DNA of 64,000 bases from Galerina marginata (lineage: Eukaryota > Basidiomycota > Agaricomycetes > Agaricales > Galerinaceae): positions 310,001 through 374,000 of the forward strand of contig JAECYW010000035.1 in the NCBI GenBank assembly GCA_023014335.1, read 5' to 3'. The position numbers and the translations under genes were made by a program. Numbering within the stretch: position 1 is the first letter of the stretch; each line of letters opens with the position of its first letter. The notes below the pieces were generated by a model, which saw only the letters and a program-made list of their open reading frames with translations, had not been told where the DNA came from and searched no databases. Positions 1-12,334 of the stretch are shown in pieces.

Positions 1-3000
1 TCGGATGGTGACCAGCGGGCAATGACGCCGCGGTTGTTTATATTCGGGCTCCAATTCCGAATTCATTTTTTACATGCGGGGTTGCATAAATTCCTTCTTT
101 TGCCTTTACTTCCGCTCGTAACACACCATATACTTCCGTTGAATAAACGGGGCAGATTTTAGGTTTTAGTATGCGCCGCGTTGACCCACTGCGGCTACTA
201 GGGTGTGGTGGTGACGCGCCCCAAGTCAAAGGGGTGCAAATCCGGAAATAACGATCGAAGTGCGGTACATATCGAGAAACCCTGATCGTAAAACGTCTAT
301 CTTTAGACACCTCACCGCTCATGCTCAGTAGGAATGAATACCAACGTTAACGATGGCTTTAAAAAGGGGGAAATATGCCCTGCCCAAGGATCTTTTTTTT
401 TGTTAGCGACGTGTGCTTCTCAGTCGTTATTTCTAGTACAACAATTGAAGGCTTCTCAAGTACCATCACGTCGCCGTCAGAAGGCCAGAACTACTGCAAT
501 AACTTTTAATAGACCACATTCCCCGATACTATCTGGTTTAACTCTTTGTTTCTTCGTTTTGTATCAGTTATCGGAGTGATGGGATCGCATCGTTCCCAGC
601 AAGCCAAGTCTAGGTCGGGTGGGGAAAGCATTATGGAACGCGATGCGATAGCGGTCTGTCGCGTGGTTGGTCTTCTAATCAACCTGTCCTATATCCCACC
701 AATGACGCTGAACATAACCGCACTCAGCGGTCCGTTCCCTGACGCGTTCAATGTTTGAAGTCGATGTAAAAATAGTTCATGCAACCAATTTGGTGTTTCG
801 AGGTCATTTCCACACTGATTGCCAAGTTGCGAGAGCAGCATGAGGTGAAAGTACAAGGTCCCATTTTCTCAGGCACGCGATGAGGACGAACGCCGATCCT
901 ATCTCTACGCATTTATGACGATGAGTAGGGAGTGCTAGCGCCGACCCTCAGATCATCGCGGGTGATTAAATTATTGGGCGAGTGGTGCAAAGTTATCTTT
1001 CACAAATGCAGGACGCACTGTAAAGCCTCACGGCACTATCCTTCAAGTTTCTGGAGTTACTCCACTTCGTATTGTGCGATCTCAAAGGCTTGGTCAACAC
1101 GTTCTCCCAAAGTTTACAAAAACGTCGAAAGTCCGTGAGATTACAAACCGCGAGAGGATTGGGCAGGTTCGGTTGGAATGGGTTATTAGCCGACGCCGGA
1201 GATGAAGTCTTGTGAAGAAGTGTCTGAACCTAATCCTGAATGTGCCCGTCAGTACTGAGCCCAACCTGGGGGTTTCTCGTGTTGTCTATTCTCCGAACGT
1301 TCAAGGAGAAGGTGTCGAGAGGGATACGGAAATCCTGTGGGTATCCACTAGTTGGCTGCGATCTTGACGGGGTGACCTAGACCTCGAGGTGAATGAAAAA
1401 CATGAGGCTGGGGAACGGCCCGGGGGGGGAGATTACAGCCCACACAGTGGGAACGAATTTACCGATGCAACACAATGGATGGTGGATTCAACCACTATGA
1501 GCAAGGTTTCACAAAGATGATAAAATTGACTAGAGCGTCTGTTCGGCGCTTGGTGCATCGCATTTGTTTGCGCAGTTTACCGATCGACCCTGGATTACAA
1601 GGAGACAATTAAATATAGGGTCGAACAAGAGATGTGGTGGCAGGTAGGCGCAGGGATGGCCTTGATATGATGGGTCAGTGATTCGTGCTGATCATGCTCA
1701 CAACTTTCAACTACACCGAACAACACGGCAATTCGAGAGAGAAGTACTTCGTTGTGGTCGGAAGAAATAGAATCTGCCTAGTCAAGAAGGGCACGAGTAT
1801 GCTTGGCCGGGTTTCTAATGCTCAGTTGCCAGTCCAGCTTGTATGCCATTTCCTCGGAACAGACCAAATAAAGGGAAATAAACGACGGGAGATGACAGTT
1901 CGACACTGGAATTGAAGTTACAAGACAGGTCAATAGGGCATGAGAGACTGATTCGTCGCGTTATCAGCAAGAGATTTCTCACCAAATAAAAAATACATGG
2001 AAAGAACCGAAGACGGAAAAACTATTTGCTGGTGTCTTGTTGATCCAATAGGGAATGGGTACCAATTCGGATGTATTGTACTTTTCCCCAAATTCGTCTA
2101 TCTGGGAGGGGGCAGGCTGTGAGTACCGGTTACGGACTGAGATGGGCGCACCTAACAAAAACCGTCAAGTCCAACGCGAAACCTAGAAAGGTCGGTACTT
2201 GGAACCGGTGGCGCGGTTTCAAATGTAGGAGGACCATATTCGGAGGTATCGAGACATGGAGATGGGTACTTGGACGGCGCACTGCATTTTATCGTGAGCG
2301 AAAAAGAATTTTGTTTCTGGAGAGAGAAAAATGGTTGGGAGCAGAAATCAAAGAAATTTCCACTGGAACAAAACCAAGTTAACGCGACGTCCCAAGTACG
2401 CAAGTGTGTGTGTGTGACACGACAATGAATGGCGAGGTTTGCCCATCTGCCAGTGGTCCAGCAGAAGCAGTGCAAAAGATAGCTTTCATCCAGTCCAAGC
2501 TAGAGGACTAGCGGCGGCAGGCGGCAGCGGCAGCAAACTTGCGCCGGTTTTTGATGTTTTAAGGTAGTGGTCAGCGGCTAATCAAGGCTTTGGTAGTAAT
2601 AAAAAAAAAGGCGTACATGTTTTCGAGTCATTCCGTGTCTGACGGTGATGGTCAGGTGCAGCGAAGGCGAAAGGCAGGCTGTGCTGCGCGAAGCGGGGTG
2701 CCTAGCTGAGATAACCTGCCGATTGTTAGGAACATCCGACAAGAGGCAGAAGACTTGGACATTTGTGGGAGTTCCAAACTGGGCCAACACAATCGGCAGC
2801 GAAAAAAGGTTACGTTACTCCATATTTCGACGGCTTGAAACCGTGCAAAATGGGTTGATCTTCCCCTTGTTTGGGCGTCGGTTGCCGCAATCATTATCGA
2901 GATCCATTTCTCACCGTCAACTCAATATCCTTCGTGAGAGTGAGCTTACGCCTACGCCCCGAACGGCCCCAATCCCAATTCGAGTCAATTATGGTCATTT

Positions 3001-3035
3001 CATTCCTAATACTGAAACACTGCGGTCCAGATTCT
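1..3035. other. gene-poor stretch with no recognised gene
   Basis: Only short open frames occur on either strand, none above about 130 codons, and none shows a recognisable motif or a convincing chain of exons joined by GT-AG introns. Around 2508-2537 there is a short GGC/CAG-rich tract. The last few hundred bases lead into a TATA box and are probably promoter sequence. I see no transposase, reverse transcriptase or RNA gene. A strongly decayed element or a non-coding transcript cannot be excluded. Confidence 0.5.
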
Positions 3036-3043
3036 TATAAAAG
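3036..3043 (+). promoter_or_regulatory. TATA box
   Basis: TATAAAAG lies about 140 bases before the ATG at 3182. Between them is a C/T/A-rich, G-poor leader typical of fungal 5' untranslated regions. It is the best evidence that a transcript starts near 3065-3075. Confidence 0.55.
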
Positions 3044-3181
3044 GAACGCCCGGAGGCTTGCTATGACTCCTCATTACCTTCAGCCTCTGTCGAATACACT
3101 TCGCAGCAAGCCATCATCCACATACCGTTGCGGTCATCACATACTACCACCAAACACTACCTCTCCTCACCACCGCACACC

Positions 3182-3598
3182 ATGAGCAGCCAATCCAACT
3201 CAGGCTCAGTCAAATCTAGCCAGTGGCTCAGGCTCATCAACGACCGTCAAAGGTGGCGCGTCGTCAACGGGTGCCGTCTTCTTCTAAACACGACATTCGA
3301 ACTTGCTTCGACCCGATTTATCATCATCGTCCCGTTGTCGTCACATTTCCTTTCACCAACGCACGCCGCATCCACCCATCCCTCTATCACAAAGAATCCA
3401 CCACATCTCATTCAACCTTGCATAGCACCCGTTTAATTCATGGGTCAACCTCGAACCATATTATTTATCAGCCCAACGGCCAACCACTTAATTCACAGCT
3501 TCGCTTTGTCGAAGTCTAATATCATGGACGCGAAGGGAAAATGGAGCAGGGAGAGGGATGAGGAAGGAGAGGAGGAGTATCCGTATAAGGACATCTAG
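3182..3598 (+). CDS. possible short gene, structure unresolved
   Basis: An ATG at 3182 in good context (CACCATGAG) follows a TATA box and a pyrimidine-rich leader. The first codons are Ser/Gly-rich. The reading frame of the low-complexity Ser-Gly-Thr stretch shifts within 3190-3290: the natural-looking GSGSSTTVKGG series is in another frame from the ATG. Further frames continue to 3519 and to a charged, acidic tail ending at a TAG at 3596-3598. Introns or frameshifts would be needed to join them and I could not place them. Downstream sequence looks like a 3' untranslated region. The product is not recognised. It could be a small Ser-rich protein or a decayed gene. Confidence 0.25.
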
Positions 3599-3773
3599 AC
3601 GCGGCCATCGACTCGGACCGGTTCCATATTCTGGAGTTCCCATTCACCACTGTAGCATTACTATTTCCAAGCTTTCGTCTTCGATCTGTTTTCTTGCTAG
3701 CACACACATTGTCTTTTTACATATTTATTCTTTCGCAATAGCTAGCATGGCACGCATTTACTATCTGTTGTAG

Positions 3774-4450
3774 TTAATCTTAACATTATGTATCTTTATG
3801 CTCTCGAGTCTCAGCACTCTTTCATATCCTGATCGCACCACAGTCCGAAAATACTCTAGTATAATTATCTGGTTGTCGTGAAATACTTCGAATTCCACAA
3901 AGGTAGCGACGGAACAGCACAGTCACGTCATACTTGTTAAATTGTCAATGATCTTGAATGATGGAACTTGAACCTGCGTTGATATGCCCAGTCCCAATAC
4001 AACCTATTCCGCGATATGGAAGTAACATCCGAGCCCAGAGTAACTGAAGGACGGGAGAACTGGAGGAAGATCTGAATCAAGAAATATTATCAATCTCAAG
4101 GACTGGCACGACCAAGATTTCTCGCCCAATCAATGTTCGAGTATGCCATCACAACTCAGATTAGGCGCGACGTAGAGAAACACTTCGCCCGGCACGGAGA
4201 TCAAAGGGCGTATCTCCAATGGTGAAATCTCTTGATCACATCCTTTTATTTCAGGGGCGGAGGCACTCCTTTTTAGGCCGCAAGTCATAGGTACGATGAT
4301 GACGCCACGGTTACTGACGGTCAATGAGGTCGCATTCAAATTACTAACTCCAGATGTATCTTTATGGTCTCCGCGGCTAAAAGACATCCCAGATCTTAGA
4401 GGAAGGCAAATCTATGAAGCTTAAGGAACTAACTTATCCCAATACATATG
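3774..4450. other. intergenic region
   Basis: This lies between the doubtful gene and the 3' end of the hydrolase. An 85-codon frame on the minus strand (4130-4387) has no recognisable motif and no flanking exons, so I do not call it a gene. Confidence 0.4.
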
Positions 4451-5751
4451 TTATAGTTTGCCTTTCACACCAACCCAGACCCCGGTTTTGATCTCGCTTC
4501 GTTGGCGTGCCTCCCACCATTGGAGAATGGCATCAACTACATTATCCTGGAGACCTGTGAAGTTGTGGTCGGCGTTTTCCATGAGATGCAGCGTATGTGT
4601 GCCAGGACTACGGTCGCTCAAAGCGCTTGCGTATATCAACGCGTCGTACCTAGCAACAATTTAGCCGTTCGGGCAAGGTGAGAAGAAAAGAAACAGAACA
4701 CACGGAGGAACAGTTTTATCTGCGAGGCCGTGGAGGGTTAGAACATCCGTCGTAGGAGGAAATTCATCCCAAACAAATGATGTATCCCAGCTAACGAAAC
4801 TCTGAACGTCCTCTGGTGTAATTTTTGCTATGATTGGTTTTCTTGCAACGGTCACGTTCCAGGTATAGAAACCATGCCTGGCAAAGTGTTCTCTCCAGAC
4901 GGACCCAGCAGGCGATTCTGAGAAATCGAAACGAAATCAGGACACAGGTGGAATTGATTGTAAAACTTCATATTACCGAGAATTTTCTAAGAGAAACCCG
5001 TTTGAGCTTCTATTACTCCAAAGAAAGGACAGAAGTGTACACGTACGGGCATTCTGTAACGACCCGAGGCATTGACGAAGGCCGGTACTTTTCGACCGTC
5101 CTCTGAGGTGGCTAGCCATCGGAAAGCAATGATCGAACCACGGGAATGGCCTACAACTAACTCAATGATGTATCCATAGCTAATCTTCAGGTAATCGACT
5201 ACAGCTTGAAGGTCGACCATATCACCAGCTAGGTCTCCTTGCTTCCAGACGCCACCTGTTTCATGATTGCCGCTGAAACGAACGAAAGTGAAGAAGTTGC
5301 AGATCAGTACAACTGAGCTCAGAATACATTCAGCGTTGATCAAGGCCGACATGGCCAGAACCCAAGCGGATCAAACGGAATTGACAGAATCGGCTCACCG
5401 AAAATCGAACCGGAACGAATCTAGAGGCAACTTTACAGCAAGCCTTCGTTGATACAGGTAGTCTTTGTGCCTGGAAGATTCGATGGTTCAACTCATGCCT
5501 AAGAGGGGGCTCTCGTTGTCGGAGATACGGAGATATGCTGACCCCATCGTCCCATGAAGAATCTGACGAGAAAGAGGAGATATCAGTAAAGTTGACTTTG
5601 CATGCCCATCAGAATCTAGAAGGCCCACAAGTGCAATTTTACGACCGTATGTCGCCTGAGCCGGAGCAAGCTGTTCTAGTATCCCACACAGCCTGACACT
5701 TGCGTCAGTTGGGTGTGGAACGTACAACTTGGTCGAGGCGCGGTCTGTCAT
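4451..5751 (-). CDS. alpha/beta hydrolase (serine hydrolase fold)
   Basis: Multi-exon gene read from an ATG at 5751 to a stop at 4451. The N-terminal exon (MTDRASTKLYVPHP) joins through two short introns to an exon carrying the oxyanion-hole motif HGTMG. The next exon carries the nucleophile elbow GHSRG. A later exon carries the Asp strand (LTLHGLADKTVPP), and the last carries the probable catalytic His (ENADHNF) near the C-terminus. That order is the canonical hydrolase triad. The introns between these exons have clear GT-AG ends, for example the ones before HGTMG and after VPP. Family resemblance is to cytosolic fungal alpha/beta hydrolases of about 280 residues; the substrate cannot be inferred. 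No signal peptide is evident. An upstream in-frame ATG at 5802 is less likely than 5751. Confidence 0.85.
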
Positions 5752-6023
5752 TGGAAAGTTGTCGTTGAAGTGAAGTAGTAAGAGGCGGCAAATTAATTGC
5801 ACAGCCTGTGTGATGACTGTCGGTTGTAACGACGAGAAATTGGCGCTGACACTTTTATAGAGAATTGACCGGTTTAATGGTTACCGGATGCCGGTCCACG
5901 TTTAGCAGTGCCGGCGGATTGTGCAGCACTGCCGTGTAGTGCCCTCTTGCGGAAGACAAGAAATTGATGGTGTGTAAATTCCAAGAGACGAAGGAAAACA
6001 ACTACCCCTACGTTCTAGCTAAA

Positions 6024-7783
6024 TCACTCCTGGGCTACCCTTCTCCCAAGCACAGCATTTTTCGCGCTCTTTCCCCCTTTCGACTTGACAACAATATTTT
6101 TCTTCTTTTCCCCATGGCCTGCTGTACGTTTTTGCTTCAGTTCATCCTGAGTAAGGGTCGGCTTAACGCTCTGCTCGGAAAGCGCTGGCTGCGCAGCGAA
6201 GGCCTGGGTTGTTTTCTTCTTATCCCTGCCCGATTTGTCCTTTGTAGACGACGGCTTTGCGCTCTCGGTGACACGCGGAGAAGGCTCAACCGCCTCTGAG
6301 GGGGTAACACTGGGAGAATCCAATTTCGTGGTTTTCTTCTTAGTCGGCGCACCGGACGTCGGAGCGCCAGTCGATGTGGGCGGCGGGGCAGAACTTTGAG
6401 CCTTTTTCTTCTTTCCTGACCTGGCGACGCTTTCAGGCTTTGGCGTGGTCGTTTCAGAGGCAAGCGCCACGGTCGGTTCAGTAGCAGTCACGGACTTTGA
6501 TATCTGGGGCTTCTTCCCAGCGGAGGTGGAAGCGCCGGAAGCAGCGGGTTTTTCTGGCGTCGCAAGCGCTTCAGATACTTTCCGTTTTTTGGTTGGAGCA
6601 TCAATATTGGCGGAGGCGAGCTTGCCGGATTTTTGTGTGGATGGAATTTTGTCCTTTGTCGTTGACGAACCGTCAGCAGCCTTGGTCTTCTTTTTTGGTT
6701 GTCCTGCCTCTTCATCGTCTTCGTTTGAGCTTGATGTCCGTTTTCTGCCCTTCGAAATGGGCGCCTTTTTGGAATCCGCATCTTCCACGTCCTCTTCAGA
6801 AACATCGTCGCCGTCGATATTTTCGTCCTCCTCTTCAGATTCCGCCTGGAGTCCGTGCCATCGTCCGCCTTCTGCATCATCGAGCGAGCACGACCATATG
6901 GGTAAACTGGCACTGGAGTTGGTCTTAATGTTAAAGCTTTGAATGTTGTCCCAGCCTCCCTTGATGGCTTTCGCAACGGCAGGTAAAGCTGTCTTGATGT
7001 TATCAAGGATCTGGGCAGGCGACTGCGACATCTTGCCGGCCTTTATCGAACTAAAATAGGAAGAACTGGGTAAAACCGAAATTCAAGAGTTACGGAGAAG
7101 AACCTACGTGCAAGTTCCTTGATTTTGATTCATGTAAGTCGAAGATATCGCACGTTCCAACTCTCCCTTCAAATCCTTACGAGTCAAGCAAACAGGAATA
7201 GGTTGCCTTCCGAATCATAAGTTATGGAATGCACACTGACAGACTTCGACACTCACTTCTTGGCTTCAAACCACTTCGAACCCAATAACTTTGGCAGTAG
7301 CGGCACCACTCGTTCATCGGCCAAAAACAACTCGTTCTCCTTCAACAACATTCTCCGTGCCTCAAATGGCTTGAATTTTCCCTTAAGCTTTTCAATTCCA
7401 ACCACCCTGGAGATGAATTTGATGTTATGTTTCTCCAGGAGGTCTTTGTACTCTCGTTGTGGGTCTTTCGTGATTAGACAGACTGAGCTTGTCCGTGGGT
7501 CGACGAGAGGATGTACGATAGGGCTAAATTGACAATTTTTTAGGATGAGTAAATATACCAAAGTGTAATCAATTTAACCTTACATTTTAACAGGCTTGAG
7601 CTTATGACCAGACGCTACGGTCTTAACAGTGACATTCAGCCAGATATTTTGCTCTTTTGCTGGAAGTAGCTGGTTTTCTTCGAATTTTTCTCTCTTCTTG
7701 AGTTCATGAGTGTGAAGAGCTTCAACAGCCTTTTGGCACTGTTTTAAAGAAACGTGAGAGTCGATTAGTTCCCCCTTGGCCAT
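6024..7783 (-). CDS. ribosomal L1-domain nucleolar protein (Cic1/Utp30/RSL1D1 type)
   Basis: Four exons (7783-7584, 7523-7257, 7206-7108, 7050-6024) joined by GT-AG introns give a 530-residue protein. Residues 1 to about 250 form an L1-like domain: MAKGELIDSHVSLKQC, then the segments VCLITKDPQREYKDLL and FLADERVVPLLPKLLG, then TALPAVAKAIKGGWDNIQSF. The second half is a long low-complexity tail rich in Lys, Ser, Thr, Pro and acidic runs, with several KKKK/KRKV-type nuclear localisation signals, ending in a basic Gly-Lys segment. Proteins of this family act in the nucleolus in assembly of pre-60S and pre-40S particles. Which subfamily this belongs to cannot be settled by eye. The intron between exons 2 and 3 splits a Lys codon. 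Confidence 0.88.
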
Positions 7784-9403
7784 GGCGAAGATGTTGAACG
7801 TTCAAACTTCAGAGGCCCTCTGCGGTTTAAAAAATCAGTGTTTGTCTCTGCTTGGTAGATGATTTACTCGAGTGCATCTTTGTATCCCTCCGCCCTCCGC
7901 CCTTCTTGTTGCTCTAAATCTTCCCTCTCTCCTTGTTTTTCTGAATCTTCAAAGTACATGATCTCTTTTACTCCGCGGACAAGAGAATCTCTATCACTTG
8001 GAACGGTCCGAGGCAAAATCCTCGCCGCAGTTTCGTGACCGTGATCATATGTTTTCAGTCTCGACTCTCTTTATTTTCAGACGTGATGCCTCCGGCCAAT
8101 GGTTTGATTAATCTCGTAGAAGATTTTCGTCGCATGAGCTGGCTCCCAGGCCTGTCTCAGGAGGCCACAGAAAGTCACCCGGTGGTCCACCATCGGACGA
8201 TGTATGTCTCCGTCTGCTGACGCTTATCTCCGTATTCAGCCTTCACACTCTTCACAGTAACTGTCAAATCCCCGGTCAGGTAAAAACCCTCTAGTAAAAC
8301 ATATCTCGTCGCAGTGCAGTAACTTAACCTGCTTGTTTCTTCCCGATGTGGATAATAGACGATCTTGGAATCTTCGTGTAACGGTCAATTTCTTCTCGAA
8401 TGTTCACCACGATGCAATCGCCCATATCCTGTGCTTCTTGATAACTTACCATTCTCTGGACGACCAGTGCGAAACTTTATGGGGGATCCCGGTACAAGAT
8501 CTGATGGCGTATGTTTTTTCCACCTTAATCGCTGCTCAAAATTTAGCTGCATTTGTCGGCCACCTTGAAACTCTGTCGAACGGTGTTAGTTCCCTTCCCC
8601 GTCTACCAGATGCCAAACGCAAATCAAGAGGACGTTCAATGCGGAATTCAGTTGTACAGGATTCTGTCAACTCGTTCGTAGCAGTAATAATCATGATTCT
8701 CGATATACTCATCTGATACCTGACATCTATTGCCAGATGCTTCTCTGACGAGAGATTTCCCCCAACGAATCTTGACATTGGCAAGTGGCATATGTCCGGG
8801 CAAGCCCTGGTCGATGACTGAGTGACTCGGGGACAACGTACATATCCTTGCTATGCCCTTGGCATTGATTAATGCTGGAGCATCGACAAGTGGGCGCCGA
8901 ACTACATATGTGCTCTAGTACCCAGTGAAAAACCTTCTTCCGCATACCCGGCAGTTGTGCTTTGTGCACGCGCACCATATCGGAGTTACATGCGAATAAA
9001 AACTATTCGCTCGAAATCCAGTGTCATTCAGCTTCAGCAGACCCGCCAATAATTGATACTTACATGCAAAGGTCGGGGAAAGAGTTGAGGAAATTCCATG
9101 TTTGCGTTCATTTTACTCAGTCGCATGCGATGCCGTATTTGTTGATCGATCTCCGTCGTTTTGGTTGAGGAAAAAAATTGTGACACGAAAAACTTATGAA
9201 CTGATCCTCTTTGATTTTTCCTTCCTTTTTCTGATCATCCAAGGAGGCTGGAATACGATTATACATGTACAGTGTGCCATACCCTCAATTGGAAAGGACA
9301 TGCTCGGGCCGTTCCGCACAAGACTGCGTTTAGGCGCTCCAACAACCAACTCCAGCGCCATTGACAGACAACGTGCCAACCATCTCTCCTTCCGCCCATC
9401 ATC
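7784..9403. other. intergenic region with weak coding signals
   Basis: The first 100-200 bases upstream of 7783 are presumably the promoter of the L1-domain gene. Between 8085 and 8716 there are two weak plus-strand frames, listed separately. From 8717 to 9403 I see only overlapping short frames and no motif. Confidence 0.4.
8085..8716 (+). CDS. hypothetical short gene, uncertain
   Basis: An ATG at 8085 opens a 45-codon frame (MPPANGLINLVEDFRR start). A second frame at 8333-8716 encodes 127 residues with a hydrophobic C-terminus (SFVAVIIMILDILI). Several GT-AG pairs could connect them, but no single model keeps a clearly protein-like frame. No domain is recognised. It may be a short lineage-specific gene, a decayed gene, or chance. 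Confidence 0.2.
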
Positions 9404-12334
9404 ATGGATGATACAACAGACCCCACTAAAGTAGGTATCCTCTAGCGTAAGGCTGGAACTTCCGACAACAATAATTAAAACCAACTTCAGCAGCTCGGGG
9501 TAGAGGAAGATAGCCTCGCGGCTTTCATCGAAAAAGGCCTAACCAAAGAAGCGCTCGAGGCTCTCGACAACGACGCGGATCCCAACACCGTAAATACAGA
9601 CGGGCAGAAAGTCCTTTGCTTGGCGATTTCTTGTGGAAACGACGTTATCGTGAAAAGACTGCTAGAATGCGGTGCAAATATATCTACAGAAATACCGGAC
9701 GGCGCAGGTCTCCAGTCAACCCGGACATTCAAGGCGCTAATTACCATCCCTTTGATTATCCTCCAATTTTACCAACCGCCAGGCATTCTTCAAATATTCC
9801 GATTCGCCATCCTGGCCCTTCCTATCGAGCTGTTCATTTGGTCCATTGTCCACAACTCACACTATCCCATTCAAATCGTGACCTTTTTACGCGCCATTGC
9901 AACAGTATATTTTGGCCTAGCCGTATGTTCAAGGGTTTTTGATGGAATACTCTTCAAGGCATCCGTGAGGTGCCTTGAATCGCGATCCTTACTGCCGTAC
10001 CTTGCTCGGCGCCTATTTCTCTTTCTCGCATTTGCACTGGTGAATCCTCAAGGACCCGATTCCATTCAGCATCCACCAGGTATACAGGCTACTTTCGCAT
10101 TATTCGAATATCAAGGGGACGCGGAGGCGATGGCGATGGATCTCCTTAACCACGGCCTGGTTCTGGGAAATCCCAAGGAAGAATATAGTTTGTTCAGGTC
10201 GTTTTGGACGTGGAGTATAGGTCGGGGATACGCGCGCGTTGGGGAATTCCTACTCGAGAAGACAAGCCCACGAGTATTGGTGTTGAAGCGAGACCCAAGT
10301 GATATTCTCGTCAAATGCGCTTCGAGTGGACATGACGCTTTCCTGAAGCTCCTTTTGGAGAAGGACGCCGGGGCTTTCGAGCCTAAAGAACTGAGCGATG
10401 CTCTTATAGGGTGTCTGACTGGGCACATCGGCTCCGATAAGATGGTCGCAATTGCACTACTACTATTACAATATAACGCCGATGCGAATGTGACGAGCAG
10501 TGAGGGTCGGTCGGCTTTGTCGTGGGCCTGCGAAACTAGCGTCAGTCATCTCCTGATCCAGCCTTTCCTCGATGCAGGCGCCGCCGCGACCATCGCCAAT
10601 GTTGACTCGAATGGCCAGACGGCGTTACACCATGCAGCATGGAAGCACTATTTCCATTCTTTGGAAGGGTTGAAGGCCCTTGTCGGCGCAGGAGCACCAC
10701 TTAACGCGATAGACAAGGTTGGTCGTACGCCATTGTGGGAGGCAGTGTCGAAGGACTGTCCTTCCTTCGTTGCATTTTTCCTAGAGTGTGGCGCAGAGGT
10801 AGACTGTCGAGGAGAGGGAGGTACTACGCCTCTTATGGAGGCTTGCCGTCACAGCAGCGAAGTCAACGTTGCCATGCTCCTGGCCGCAGGCGCCGACCCC
10901 AACGCTTGCACGACAGATGATACACCACTCATCTCGGCCTGCTACCGCCAACACTCCGAGGACCGCGACAATATGGTGTCTATGCTGCTTGAAGCAGGAG
11001 CCAGCCCCATCATGCCGTTAACTTTTCCTCGCCAACCCCTTGTCGATAGTGTGTGGTGTACAAGGGGATCGGGAGAGTGGATGCATGAAATACTCGGAGC
11101 TGCCCAAGCTGCTGGTCCGGTACCGCAAGAAATTTTGGATAGTGCCATTCGACAAACCTTGAGCGACGAATCATCCCTCATCTATCTCGATGGCCTGAAA
11201 ACGCTCATCGAGGCTGGCGGAAGTCCAAACATTCGCCCAGATCCGATGTATCCCGGAGATGGTGGAGCCGTAATACACTACGTCTGCAAGAGCGCGGTAG
11301 ATTTTCGCGGGAGCACAAGGGATCTTATACGGTTCCTTGTCAAAAGAGGTGCCAGCCTATCTGATCGCGATAGGAAATGTCGGACTCCGCTGCATGTAGC
11401 CGTCAGTGCGGTAAATCAAACAGCAGTGGAGGAACTCGTTTTTCTGAATAGTCCTCTCGATGCCGTTGATGACAAACGTTGCACGGCCTTGGCCTTGGCC
11501 TGTAAAACCAAACCCACAGAGCGCACAGGATACACGCCTCTTGGACACCATCCTGATTTGGACGGCCCCGAGTTCTCGGGCGAGCGACTGCAGGTCTTTC
11601 GAGACCAAATTATAAGTGACCGCCTGGAACAGGTGAAACGGAGCATGGCTATAGAAGATATTACCCACCATTTGCGGGAAGCGGGGATCAGTCCCACTCT
11701 CACAGATAACGACGGACTCACACCTCTCCATTGGGCGTGCAAGGCTGGCAATCCAATAACGGCTGGTGTGATCCTCCAGAACAGACCTAGGTTCCAATCT
11801 GCGGTTAAAAGTGGGGATAATTATTCTATGAGAGACCTTGTAGGCGCTAGGGACAACCAAGGGAAGACCCCGCTTCACTGGGCTGCAGAGTCCGGCTGCA
11901 TTGAGCTGGTGCGAATGATTCTGGCAGCGAATTCACTGCTCGAGTTTGGTATCAGTGGTGGCGTTACACATGATATGGACAAGAAGTACCCTTATCATTT
12001 CGCATTTGTGAGCGAGCTTCTGCACGCTGTTGATGACAAAAAATACACCCCGCTACACTATGCCGCTGAGGAAGGCCATAAAGGTGTCATAAAATTCTTC
12101 CTTGAGGAGGTAGATACGTTGGATATTTCAGAAGTCGACAAGGGTGTCTCTGTCACGTCGGTCGCCGAAGCGCGAGGACACGAAGAGATTGCGGAGATGA
12201 TCAAGGAATCGAGCGTGAAGGTTTCGTCGGAAGAATGGAAACAGTATCAGAGGAGAGCAAGCTTCAACGAAGGCGATTGGTGTGGCTTAGAGTGTCGGTG
12301 GTGTGCTTATCAACGCGGTTGGATGAGCGCCTAA
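9404..12334 (+). CDS. ankyrin-repeat protein with an internal hydrophobic region
   Basis: Two exons, 9404-9430 and 9491-12334, joined by a 60-nt intron (GTAGGT to TTCAG), give 956 residues. The nine-codon first exon (MDDTTDPTK) is supported because the reading frame stays open back to the acceptor. An ankyrin-like unit lies at about residues 50-80 (KVLCLAISCGNDVIVKRLLECGAN). Residues about 90-200 contain four hydrophobic stretches that look like membrane spans. Many ankyrin units follow to near the C-terminus, with hallmarks such as GQTALHHAAWKHY, GLTPLHWACKAGN, GKTPLHWAAESGC and YTPLHYAAEEGHKGV. Ankyrin repeats mediate protein-protein contacts; the partner is unknown. The membrane segments between repeat blocks are unusual and suggest membrane anchoring. 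The C-terminus is Cys/Trp-rich. Confidence 0.88.

Noticed and set aside
4130..4387. 85-codon minus-strand frame
   Set aside because: No motif, no exon partners and no promoter-like context.
6445..6942. 165-codon plus-strand frame
   Set aside because: Antisense to the low-complexity tail of the L1-domain protein.
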